From positions 270,904-279,167 of the forward strand of contig NZ_MOMC01000014.1 in NCBI RefSeq assembly GCF_001983105.1: a DNA stretch of 8,264 nucleotides, read 5' to 3'. Below are positions 1 to 6,419 of the stretch, in pieces. Below the pieces are notes generated by a model, which was given only the letters and a program-made list of their open reading frames with translations, did not search any database and was not told the origin of the DNA. Numbering within the stretch: the first letter of the stretch is position 1; the number at the start of each line of letters is the position of its first letter. The position numbers and the translations under genes are program-made. This DNA is from Pseudofrankia asymbiotica (GTDB taxonomy: Bacteria > Actinomycetota > Actinomycetes > Frankiales > Frankiaceae).

Positions 1-1
1 C

Positions 2-724
2 CGCGCGTTCGTCGTCGGCTCAGGCTACGAGACGCTGCTGACCGCGGACTACTCGCAGATCGAGATGCGGATCATGGCGCATCTGTCCGGCGACGCGGGG
101 CTGATCGAGGCGTTCTCCTCCGGCGAGGACCTGCACACGTTCGTCGCCGCGCAGGCGTTCAACCTCCCGGTCGCCGACGTCGACCCGGAGCTGCGCCGGC
201 GGATCAAGGCGATGTCCTACGGCCTTGCCTACGGCCTGTCGGCCTATGGCCTGGCTTCCCAGCTCGGCATCGCGGCGGACGAGGCCCGCGAGCAGATGGA
301 GGCGTACTTCGCCCGCTTCGGCGGGGTGCGTGACTTCCTGCGCGGTGTGGTCGACCGCGCCCGCACGGACGGCTACACCGAGACGATCCTCGGCCGCCGC
401 CGGTACCTGCCCGACCTGACCAGCGACAACTCCCAGCGCCGGCAGATGGCCGAGCGGATGGCCCTCAACGCGCCGATCCAGGGCTCCGCCGCCGACATCA
501 TCAAGATCGCCATGCTGGGGGTGGAGCGCGGCCTGCGCGAGCGCGGCCTGCGCTCCCGCCTGCTCCTGCAGGTCCACGACGAGCTCGTCCTCGAGATCGC
601 CCCCGGCGAGCGCGAGGACGTCGAGGCACTCGTCCGCTCCGAGATGAGCGGCGCGTACACCATGTCCGTCCCGCTCGACGTCTCCGTCGGCGCGGGCCAC
701 ACCTGGGACGACGCGGGACACTAG
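2..724 (+). CDS. polA: DNA polymerase I, C-terminal polymerase domain (5' truncated by window)
   Basis: Replication and repair polymerase that fills gaps and replaces Okazaki primers. Only the last 240 codons are here (about a quarter of a usual ~900-residue PolA); the 5' nuclease, the exonuclease-like domain and part of the polymerase domain lie left of the window. Frame 2 is open from the first base, so the ATG at 65 is internal. All three family A polymerase motifs are visible, numbering from base 2: motif A, TADYSQIEMR, metal-binding Asp16; motif B/O-helix, RRRIKAMSYGLAYG, with Lys69, Tyr73 and Tyr77; motif C, QVHDELVLE, catalytic Asp193. The match to actinobacterial PolA as I remember it is close down to the terminal GHTWDDAGH, so the 3' end is intact. 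Tyr73 sits where E. coli has Phe762. The gene converges on the liv operon and ends before a terminator-like hairpin. Identity is near certain. Confidence 0.97.
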   Translation, partial: RAFVVGSGYETLLTADYSQIEMRIMAHLSGDAGLIEAFSSGEDLHTFVAAQAFNLPVADVDPELRRRIKAMSYGLAYGLSAYGLASQLGIAADEAREQMEAYFARFGGVRDFLRGVVDRARTDGYTETILGRRRYLPDLTSDNSQRRQMAERMALNAPIQGSAADIIKIAMLGVERGLRERGLRSRLLLQVHDELVLEIAPGEREDVEALVRSEMSGAYTMSVPLDVSVGAGHTWDDAGH

Positions 725-1054
725 TGCGGCGATCCGGGGGCGAGCTTTGGCGCCGTCCGGGCCTTCCCCAAGCCAGGACGTTTTCTACTCGCCCGCCCCC
801 GGTCCCCACACTGCGGGTGAGACGCTAGGAGCGTTCGGTAACGACGTCAACGTGGCCCGCGCACGGCGGCCGGCTGTTGTGCGTTCCCGGACGCGGGCAC
901 GCCGTATCCGCCAACTCATCTCCCTGTTTGGCACGCTCGGCGCGCCTCCCCCACTGATTGGCCGGTCGAAAACGTCGAGAACCCGGCACCCGCCGATGCC
1001 GGCTGCCAGCTGCCGGCTGCCAGCTGCCGGCTGCCAGCTGCCGGCTGCCGGCTG
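725..1054. other. Convergent intergenic region between polA and livG
   Basis: About 330 bp without a convincing gene. Left to right it holds the polA terminator hairpin, a weak 5-bp inverted repeat (ACGCT/AGCGT, 822-834), a locally less GC-rich patch around 905-985, and the 14-bp tandem repeats from 998. An open plus-strand frame starting with TTG at 747 runs through it to 1085, but it crosses the terminator, ends in repeat-encoded residues and overlaps the end of livG, so I do not call it. I could not identify a clear T-tailed terminator for livG on the minus strand. Confidence 0.6.
754..784 (+). terminator. Intrinsic terminator of polA
   Basis: Hairpin starting 29 bp after the polA stop: CGTCC (754-758) pairs with GGACG (776-780), then after one G/A mismatch GGC (760-762) pairs with GCC (772-774), and TT with AA around a CCCC loop, leaving one bulged C. 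TTTT (781-784) follows directly. The T-run is on the plus-strand side only, so it fits termination of polA and not of the converging liv operon. It is short and imperfect, so moderate confidence. Confidence 0.55.
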
Positions 1055-1060
1055 TCAGCG
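998..1060. repeat. 14-bp tandem repeat array overlapping the livG stop codon
   Basis: Three perfect units of GCCGGCTGCCAGCT at 998-1011, 1012-1025 and 1026-1039, then a half unit GCCGGCT (1040-1046) and a degenerate unit with two changes, GCCGGCTGTCAGCG (1047-1060). Each unit contains two 6-bp palindromes (GCCGGC and, across the junction, CAGCTG). The period is not a multiple of three, so it is not a protein repeat. The livG stop codon (1055-1057, minus strand) lies inside the last, degenerate copy. Function unknown; replication slippage is the simplest origin. Confidence 0.9.
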
Positions 1061-1996
1061 GCCGGCGGCGCCCGGCGCCCGGTAGGCGCCGAGGCCGGCG
1101 AGGCTCGCGCCGACCTCGGCGGGCGTGCCGGCCGCGACCACGGCGCCGGCCTCAAGGACGACGACCGCGTCCGCGACCGCCAGGGCAAGGCGCGGGTCGT
1201 GCTCGGCGAGCAGGACGCTCACACCGCGGGCCTGGAGCTGGCCGACCAGCCCGGCGAACCAGGCCCGGTCGACGGCGGTGACGCCGGCGGCCGGCTCGTC
1301 CAGCAGCAGCAGCGACGGGCGGGTGCCCAGCGCCCTGGCGATCTCGAGCCGCCGCCGGGCGCCGTGCGGCAGGCAGGCCGCCCGGTCGCCCGCCCGGTCG
1401 GCGAGCCCGACGAACTCCAGCAGGTCCCACGCGGCGGACCTGGCCGCGCGGATCTCCCGGCGCTCGCGCGACCTCGGGAGCAGCGCCCGCCAGGTGCCGC
1501 CGCCGGCCTTCGCCTCGATGCCGACCCGGACGTTGTCCAGGGCGGTGAGCTGGTCGAACAGCCTGGTCTCCTGGAACGTGCGCGCTATGCCGAGACGGGC
1601 CACGGCTGGCGCCGAGCGCCCGACCAGCTCGACCGGCCCGCGCGCCTCGGCACCGGCGCCCTCCGCCCCGCGCACCCTGCGGGTCGGCCAGAAGTGGGCG
1701 CTGCCGCGGCTCGGACGCCGGATTCCGGTCAGGCAGTCGAGCAGCGACGTCTTGCCCGCGCCGTTCGGGCCGACGATGGCCAGCACCGTGCCCCGCTGCT
1801 GCCGCAGGGAGACGTCCGCGAGGCTGGTCAGGCCGCCGAGGCGCAGCGTCAGCCCCGCGAGGTCCAGGATCGGCCGTGGCGGCGGCGCCGAGTTCGGCGC
1901 GGGCACGGTCGGCGCGTCCGGCTTCCAACCGACGCGCGGGCCCGGGCGCGCGGGCACCACCGCCGGGGGCCGGCGGCGCGGCTCGGGGAAGGTCAT
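1055..1996 (-). CDS. livG: Branched-chain amino acid ABC transporter, ATP-binding protein LivG
   Basis: Cytoplasmic ATPase that powers the LivH/LivM channel. 313 residues; the usual length is about 255-260. Motifs in order: Walker A GPNGAGKTS (76-84); Q-loop in ARTFQETRLF (Gln142); signature LPHGA (209-213), the LPYG-like form seen in LivG proteins; Walker B LLLLDEP (229-235) with catalytic Glu234; switch His266 in LLAEHD. The extra length is a Pro/Arg-rich tail before the domain (residues 1-42) and a longer stretch between Walker A and the Q-loop (about 100-135). After Walker B it reads AAGVTAVD where LivG usually has AAGMNPxE. All catalytic residues are present, so it should be active. Its ATG overlaps the livM stop as ATGA, with GGAGG (2000-2004) three bases upstream. 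It is the last operon gene and no livF follows. Confidence 0.93.
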   Translation of the reverse strand: MTFPEPRRRPPAVVPARPGPRVGWKPDAPTVPAPNSAPPPRPILDLAGLTLRLGGLTSLADVSLRQQRGTVLAIVGPNGAGKTSLLDCLTGIRRPSRGSAHFWPTRRVRGAEGAGAEARGPVELVGRSAPAVARLGIARTFQETRLFDQLTALDNVRVGIEAKAGGGTWRALLPRSRERREIRAARSAAWDLLEFVGLADRAGDRAACLPHGARRRLEIARALGTRPSLLLLDEPAAGVTAVDRAWFAGLVGQLQARGVSVLLAEHDPRLALAVADAVVVLEAGAVVAAGTPAEVGASLAGLGAYRAPGAAGR

Positions 1997-3792
1997 GGCC
2001 CTCCGTCGCGGGGGCCGACGCGCTGGAGGCCCGCGGGCAGCAGGCGCCGCGGGCGAAGAGCCGTCATGATCATGACCAGCGCGCCGAAGTAGAGGAACCG
2101 GTCCGCGGCTGGCACGTGGTCACGCAGGAGGAAGGCCAGGCCCTGCAGCACGACGGCGCCAAGGACGGCGCCGAGGCGCGAGCCGGCCCCGCCCACCACG
2201 ACGATCGCGAGCACGAGCATCGAGGCCTGCGGGCTGAACGTCTGCGGGTTGAAGAACTGCTTGGCCGCGAGCACCGCGCCGACGAGGCCGGCGACCGCCG
2301 CGCCGGTCGTGAAGGCCAGCAGCCTCATCCCGGCGGCGCGGACACCGAGGGCCCCCGCGGCCACCTCGTCCTGGCGCTGCGCGGCACAGGCCCGCGCGGC
2401 CCGCGTCCGGTCCCAGCCCGCGAGCGCCGCCATGACCAGCACGACCAGGCCGAGCAGCAGGTAGTAGTACGGCAGCGGGTCCAGCCCGAAGCCGTAGTGG
2501 AGACCACCGATCCGCACCGACGGCGGCGGTACCCCGAACACGCCGCCGGCGCCCCCGGTGATCCCGTCCGCGTTGTTCGCGACCAGTTGGACGACCCCGC
2601 CGAAGGCGAGCGTGACCATCGACAGGAGGTCGGCGTGCCGGCGCAGGAGCGGCGCGCCCAGCGCGAGGCCGGCGAGCGCCGCCGCGGCCATCGCCGCCGG
2701 CATCGCGACCAGCGGCGAGACGGTGACCGGCGCGTGCCAGGGCATCGCCCCCGGGGCGCACAGGTACGCCGCGGTGTAGGCGCCGATCGCGCAGAAGGCG
2801 ACATGGCCGAGATCGAGCAGTCCGGCGCGCCCGACGACGATGCTCAGTCCCAGCGCGAGCAGCGCGTACAGCCCGATGTCGTTGACCATCGCCTGCCGGA
2901 CCGTGGTCGAGACGACCAACGGCGCGCCCGCCGCGGCCCCCAGCGCCAGCGCGTATCCCGCGCACCGTGCCCAGGGGCGCCGGTACCAGCGCCGCCGGCC
3001 GGATGTTCCCGCCTCCACCGCCGGCGCGCCCACGGCGAGCCCGGCGGCGAGTCGGCCGGAGGCGGACGTGGGAGCGGGCGGCTCGGTGGGTACCCGCGGC
3101 GCCGGCCAGATCACCCATTTCGACCGGACCGCCCAGGTCCGGTCCGAGGGTGGCACGAGGTGGGCGCTGTCCTCGCGCTGGTCCGGTCGCTTCGGCCCGA
3201 CACGGGCCGAGGTCGCCGGCCGGGGCTGTGCCTCCGCCACCATCCGGTCGCGCCGCGAGACCGCCTCGTCCAGCGACGGGCGCCGCCGGCCGGATGATCC
3301 TGACCGGTCCCGGGCGTCCTGCGTCCATTCGGCGGCGACGCCCGTCAGGTACGCGGCCGGGCGGCCGAGCAGGCCGCGCAGCCGCGGCCAGCCGGTCAGT
3401 CCCGCCCAGGCCAGCAGTGCGGCGGCGAGGAAGAGGACGCCGCGCTCGCCCGCGAGCGACCCGCTGGCCCCGGCGAGCGGCCGGTCCGCGTTCCCGGACG
3501 GCCCGGTCACCAGCGCCGCGAGCGCCGCGAGCACCAGGCACCCGCCCAGCCTGCGCCCCCACCGGCCCGGCCCGGCCTCGTCTCCGAAGCCCTCGACACC
3601 CTCGCCGTCTCCGACGTTCCCGGCCTCCGCGGCAGCCAGGGCATCCGCCGTGCCCGTCGTCGTCGCGGCGCCCGCCCAGCCGTCCGGCGGCCGGTCCTCG
3701 GCGCGCAGCTGGGCCACCCGCTCGGCGACCGACGGCATTCCCGCCGGTGGGCCCACCGGCGGGCCCACCGGCTCGTCCGGACCGCCGCTCAT
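1993..3792 (-). CDS. livM: Branched-chain amino acid ABC transporter permease LivM with long N-terminal extension
   Basis: Membrane permease pairing with LivH. 599 residues, against roughly 320-430 for most LivM proteins. The core (about 278-599) carries family hallmarks: LGLSIVVGRAGLLDLGHVAF (314-333) followed by IGAYTAA, TGGAGGVFGVPPPS (412-425), the cytoplasmic coupling loop RQDEVAAGALGVRAAGM (473-489) and VLAIVVVGGAGSRLGAVLGA (527-546). The first 277 residues are extra: a Pro/Gly/acidic start, two predicted membrane helices (about 82-98 and 118-135), then about 140 polar, Arg/Pro/Ser-rich residues (136-275). I chose the ATG at 3792 because it overlaps the livH stop as ATGA; the frame stays open upstream, but that part is livH read in another frame. 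A second ATG at codon 19 is possible. No strong ribosome site is visible, so translation probably depends on coupling to livH. Confidence 0.92.
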   Translation of the reverse strand: MSGGPDEPVGPPVGPPAGMPSVAERVAQLRAEDRPPDGWAGAATTTGTADALAAAEAGNVGDGEGVEGFGDEAGPGRWGRRLGGCLVLAALAALVTGPSGNADRPLAGASGSLAGERGVLFLAAALLAWAGLTGWPRLRGLLGRPAAYLTGVAAEWTQDARDRSGSSGRRRPSLDEAVSRRDRMVAEAQPRPATSARVGPKRPDQREDSAHLVPPSDRTWAVRSKWVIWPAPRVPTEPPAPTSASGRLAAGLAVGAPAVEAGTSGRRRWYRRPWARCAGYALALGAAAGAPLVVSTTVRQAMVNDIGLYALLALGLSIVVGRAGLLDLGHVAFCAIGAYTAAYLCAPGAMPWHAPVTVSPLVAMPAAMAAAALAGLALGAPLLRRHADLLSMVTLAFGGVVQLVANNADGITGGAGGVFGVPPPSVRIGGLHYGFGLDPLPYYYLLLGLVVLVMAALAGWDRTRAARACAAQRQDEVAAGALGVRAAGMRLLAFTTGAAVAGLVGAVLAAKQFFNPQTFSPQASMLVLAIVVVGGAGSRLGAVLGAVVLQGLAFLLRDHVPAADRFLYFGALVMIMTALRPRRLLPAGLQRVGPRDGGP

Positions 3793-4730
3793 GCCGGGCG
3801 TCCGAGGCGGGCGCCGAGCAGGCCTGACGGGCGCAGGAGGAGGACGGCGATCAGCACGGCGAAGGCGATGACGTCCCGATAGTCCGCGTCGAGCAGGTAG
3901 TAGCCGCCGAAGCTCTCGACCAGGCCGAGCAGCAGCCCGCCCGCCAGCGCCCCGCGCACGTTGCCGAGACCACCGAGGACGGCGGCCGTGAACGCCTTGA
4001 TCCCGGGAACGAAGCCCATGGTGTAGGACGCCTGGAAGGTCATCGCGTAAAGGAAGCCGCCGGCGCCGGCGAGCACCCCGCCGAGCACGAACGTCGCGAC
4101 GATCACCCGTTCCAGGCTGACTCCCAGCAGGACCGCGCACTCGGCGTCCTGCGTCACCGCCCGGATCGACCGGCCGAGCCTGGACCAGGCGACCAGCCGG
4201 TCGGCGGCGAGCAGCAGGCCGAGCGCGGTGGTGACGACCGCCAGCGCCTCCGCGGAGACGGGTGCGCCGGCGACGCGCAGCACGGTCCGGTCGGTGAACA
4301 GGTTCGGCACGGGAACGTCGCGCCGGCCGAACTCCTTGCCAGCGAGGCTCACGGCGAACATCGACGCGCCGACGGCGCTGACCAGGTACGCGAGCCGCGG
4401 CGCGCGCCGGCGGCGCAGCGGCCGGTAGGCGGCCCGCTCCAGGCCGAGCGCCGCCACCGCGCCGCCGAGGCCGCCGGCGGCGGTCCCGGCCGCCACCAGC
4501 CCGACGCAGGCCAGGACACCGGGGCCCGCACCGCCCGCCCCGGCGGGCAGCGCGGCCCGCGCCGCGTAGAGGCCGCCGAACGCGCCAAGCATGAACACCT
4601 CGCCGTGCGCGAGGTTGACCAGCCGCAGCACGCCGTAGACGAGGGTGTAGCCGAGCGCGATCAGTGCGTAGACCGCACCGGCCATGAGCCCGTCGATGGC
4701 CAGCCGCGCGACCTGCCCCCCGCTACCCAC
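3789..4730 (-). CDS. livH: Branched-chain amino acid ABC transporter permease LivH
   Basis: First membrane permease of the importer, 313 residues from the GTG at 4730, a normal LivH length. Hallmarks, numbered from that start: YALIALGYTLVYG (21-33), VNLAHGEVFMLGAF (38-51), the cytoplasmic coupling loop SRLGRSIRAVTQDAECAVLL (183-202) that contacts the ATPase, and GIKAFTAAVLGGLGNVRGAL (243-262). Repeated hydrophobic stretches fit about eight membrane helices. The frame is open to a TTG at 4787, but that start would add 19 polar residues (ARRNGERDP region) to a helix that normally lies near the N-terminus, so I prefer GTG 4730; GGGGAG (4743-4748) lies 12 bases upstream, rather far. The stop overlaps the livM ATG by 4 bp. 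Identity is secure; only the start is uncertain. Confidence 0.93.
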   Translation of the reverse strand: MGSGGQVARLAIDGLMAGAVYALIALGYTLVYGVLRLVNLAHGEVFMLGAFGGLYAARAALPAGAGGAGPGVLACVGLVAAGTAAGGLGGAVAALGLERAAYRPLRRRRAPRLAYLVSAVGASMFAVSLAGKEFGRRDVPVPNLFTDRTVLRVAGAPVSAEALAVVTTALGLLLAADRLVAWSRLGRSIRAVTQDAECAVLLGVSLERVIVATFVLGGVLAGAGGFLYAMTFQASYTMGFVPGIKAFTAAVLGGLGNVRGALAGGLLLGLVESFGGYYLLDADYRDVIAFAVLIAVLLLRPSGLLGARLGRPA

Positions 4731-4968
4731 GCGCGGATCGCGCTCCCCATTTCGCCGTGCGCACCCGGCGGTCCCAGCTACCGGCAAGATCGGTCAGGCG
4801 GGCGCCGTCCCCGGCGGCGGTCGAGCCGGCGGGCGGCGCGACGGGCTCTGGCACGGGCCCAGACGCGTCCACGGCCGCGGACCCAGCGGCTGGCACCCCC
4901 GTCGACACGGGGGCGCCAGCGGCGTCGCCGGCCAGCGTGACCAGCGCGGTGTCGTCGGCAGGGGTCAC
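4723..4968 (-). CDS. Possible small protein (81 aa) between livK and livH
   Basis: I do not recognise this. The frame starts with a GTG (4968-4966) overlapping the livK stop as GTGA and ends in a TAG (4725-4723) overlapping the preferred livH start, so it fills the livK-livH gap exactly. Third codon positions are mostly G/C, as in the real genes. The product is Ala/Pro/Gly/Val-rich (PVSTGVPAAGSAAVDAS in the middle), begins acidic (MTPADDTALV) and ends basic (RRVRTAKWG). It has no signal peptide, membrane helix or known motif. There is no clear ribosome site, so translation would rely on coupling. The composition also fits a chance open frame in GC-rich DNA, in which case this is a roughly 230-bp untranslated spacer. 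It could be a coupling peptide or remnant of a lost gene. Confidence 0.35.
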   Translation of the reverse strand: MTPADDTALVTLAGDAAGAPVSTGVPAAGSAAVDASGPVPEPVAPPAGSTAAGDGARLTDLAGSWDRRVRTAKWGARSARG

Positions 4969-6143
4969 GGCTTCAGCAGCGCGCTCGTCGGGCCGAGGAC
5001 GACCCGCTTGCCGTCCCGGACCTCGTACACGTACACCGTCGAGCCCAGGACCTCGCCGTGGCTGTCGAACTTGATCTGCTTGGTGACGCCCGGCATGTCG
5101 ATGGCGCGGAATCCGCTGACGACGGAGGTGCGGGTGGCGTCCGCGCCCTCCCTGGCGAGCACCGAGATGATCGCCTCGGTGGCGTCGTAGGCCTCGCCGG
5201 AGTAGGTGCCGGGTTTTGTGCCGCTGTTCACCCGCTTGAACTCGGCGACGAAGGACGCCGCCTTCGGGTCGGAGTTCGCGTCGCCGCAGGCGCAGGTGAG
5301 CAGCGTGCCCTCGGCCGTGTCGGCGCCGGCCTGCTCGATGAGCTGGTCGTCGTTGGAGCCGTCGCCCGCGAGGATCCTGCCCTCGTAGCCCCTGCCGCGC
5401 AGCGCCTTCACCAGCAGCGCGAATTCGGCGTAGTACCCCGAGTAGTAGACGGCGTCCGGATCGGCCGCGATGATCTTCGTCGTCTCGGAGGTGTAGTCCT
5501 TGGTCGGGTTGACGCCGTCGTGGGTGACGGTGACGTTGTCGGCCTTCAGCGCCTTCTCGAGCGCGGTGGAGAGGCCTGCGCCGTAGTCACTACGGTCATC
5601 GAGCGAGAACACCCGCTTGGCCTTGAGCGCCTTGGCGATGTAGTCCGCGGCGGCGGCACCCTGGATGGTGTCCGGCGCGATCACCCGGAAGAAGCTGCCG
5701 AACCCGAGGCTGGTGAGCTGGGGGTTGGTCGCGGACGGGCTCACCGACAGCAGGCCGGCCTGGCTGTACAGCGGCTCGCTGGACTTCGTCGCCCCGGAGA
5801 AGATCGGGCCGACGACGGCGATGACCCGTGAGTTGTCGACGAGCTTCTGCGCGGCGGTCGGGCCCTGCTCGGGGGAACCCTGGTCGTCGGAGGCGACGAT
5901 GCGCAGCGTGAACGGTAGCTTGCCGCTCCGGTTGGCCGCGTCGACGGCCGTCAGCATGCCGTTGTAGGCGTTGATGCCCAGCTGCTGGTTCTCGCCGGAC
6001 AGCGGGCCCTGAAAACCGATCGCGAACTCCTTCTTCGCCCCGGCCTTGTCACCGCCCCCGCCGCACCCGGCCGCCGCCACCGCCACCGCGGCCACCGCCG
6101 CGGCGGCTTCCAGCAGCCGAAGCCGCCGACCCAGACCACCCAT
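4965..6143 (-). CDS. livK: Branched-chain amino acid ABC transporter substrate-binding lipoprotein LivK
   Basis: Extracellular receptor that binds the substrate and hands it to LivH/LivM. 392 residues from the ATG at 6143, chosen because GAAGGGG (6150-6156) sits 6 bases upstream and a lipoprotein signal follows immediately: basic GRRLR, a hydrophobic Ala/Val run, then lipobox AAGC with Cys27 as lipidation site and a glycine-rich tether. The frame extends upstream to a TTG at 6242, which would bury the signal. The mature part is a type 1 binding fold of the Leu/Ile/Val family: FAIGFQGPLSG (40-50), VVGPIFSGATKS (110-121), SVSPSATNPQLT (133-144), AVYYSGYYAEFALLVKALR (231-249), GEAYDATEAI (316-325). 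Cys284 and Cys286 form a close CAC pair in the second lobe. It is the first gene of the coupled liv operon. Exact ligand (Leu/Ile/Val or another amide or amino acid) cannot be read from sequence. Confidence 0.94.
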   Translation of the reverse strand: MGGLGRRLRLLEAAAAVAAVAVAAAGCGGGGDKAGAKKEFAIGFQGPLSGENQQLGINAYNGMLTAVDAANRSGKLPFTLRIVASDDQGSPEQGPTAAQKLVDNSRVIAVVGPIFSGATKSSEPLYSQAGLLSVSPSATNPQLTSLGFGSFFRVIAPDTIQGAAAADYIAKALKAKRVFSLDDRSDYGAGLSTALEKALKADNVTVTHDGVNPTKDYTSETTKIIAADPDAVYYSGYYAEFALLVKALRGRGYEGRILAGDGSNDDQLIEQAGADTAEGTLLTCACGDANSDPKAASFVAEFKRVNSGTKPGTYSGEAYDATEAIISVLAREGADATRTSVVSGFRAIDMPGVTKQIKFDSHGEVLGSTVYVYEVRDGKRVVLGPTSALLKP

Positions 6144-6149
6144 GGTCCG

Positions 6150-6156
6150 CCCCTTC
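6150..6156 (-). promoter_or_regulatory. Ribosome binding site of livK
   Basis: On the minus strand GAAGGGG lies 6 bases before the ATG at 6143. It is the best-placed Shine-Dalgarno sequence among the liv genes and decides the start in favour of 6143 over the upstream TTG at 6242. The downstream genes mostly rely on overlapping stop/start codons. Confidence 0.6.
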
Positions 6157-6214
6157 GCCCAGCCATGCCGACCGCGCCCACCCACGCGGGCCCGACTATC
6201 GCCGGACGGCCGGC

Positions 6215-6242
6215 AAACTAACGGTCGATCAGGCCAAACCAA
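6215..6242 (-). promoter_or_regulatory. Candidate livK (liv operon) promoter
   Basis: In the most AT-rich patch of the window, the minus strand reads TTGGTT (6242-6237), a 16-bp spacer, then TAGTTT (6220-6215), resembling a housekeeping -35/-10 pair. Transcription would start near 6208 and leave a 5' leader of about 65 bases. A 5-bp inverted repeat, GCCGG/CCGGC (6201-6205 and 6210-6214), covers the expected start site and could be an operator or a leader hairpin. No other position is clearly better, but actinomycete promoters are poorly predictable by eye. Confidence 0.35.
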
Positions 6243-6367
6243 AAGCTAAATGTAAGCGTGTCGTCACTTCTTGTAGTCTCGCTGGGCCAACGCCGTGTCC
6301 GGCGGACAGAAGATCACTGTTCGGGTACGCGGCGGCGACCACGAGGGTCTCGGTGGCCGGCGCAAGC

Positions 6368-6419
6368 GCCGCGACTGGCACGGCCGCCGCGACTGGCACG
6401 GCCGGCAACCGGCACAGCC
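6368..6419. repeat. 18-bp tandem duplication with a degenerate third copy
   Basis: Two perfect adjacent copies of GCCGCGACTGGCACGGCC at 6368-6385 and 6386-6403. They are followed by GGCAACCGGCACAGCC (6404-6419), which looks like a shortened and diverged third copy; GGCGACCGGCG (6420-6430) may be a further fragment. The array ends about 30 bases beyond the stop of the 6450-8222 gene. It differs in unit from the 998-1060 array but has a similar position, just after a minus-strand stop. Function unknown. Confidence 0.85.

Noticed and set aside
20..721. Minus-strand 233-codon open frame
   Set aside because: Antisense shadow of polA, whose motifs are unmistakable on the plus strand. The product has no recognisable domain.
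822..834. Inverted repeat ACGCT/AGCGT
   Set aside because: Five base pairs with a 3-base loop and no context is expected by chance.
998..1060. CRISPR array
   Set aside because: The repeat units are directly adjacent with no spacers and are only 14 bp long.
747..1085. Plus-strand 112-codon open frame after polA
   Set aside because: TTG start, crosses the polA terminator hairpin, its end is made of tandem-repeat residues, and it overlaps the 3' end of livG.
1125..3871. Several long plus-strand frames (up to 473 codons) opposite livG and livM
   Set aside because: GC-rich antisense shadows of Arg/Ala/Pro-rich composition, whereas the minus strand encodes clear LivG and LivM motifs.
3793..4140. 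Upstream extension of livM by 116 codons
   Set aside because: The extra sequence is livH read in another frame (very Arg-rich); the ATG at 3792 with an ATGA overlap is a far better start.
4731..4787. TTG start for livH adding 19 residues
   Set aside because: Adds a polar, charged stretch not typical of LivH, and TTG is less likely than the GTG at 4730.
5058..5831. Plus-strand 257-codon frame opposite livK
   Set aside because: Antisense shadow. The minus strand has lipobox and binding-fold motifs.
6144..6242. TTG start for livK adding 33 residues
   Set aside because: Would place the lipoprotein signal internally, and the ATG at 6143 has a good ribosome site.
6339..6356. Terminator for the 6450-8222 gene
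   Set aside because: A hairpin with a bulge is present, but there is no T-tract on the minus-strand side, so I list it only as a weak possibility in the intergenic entry.
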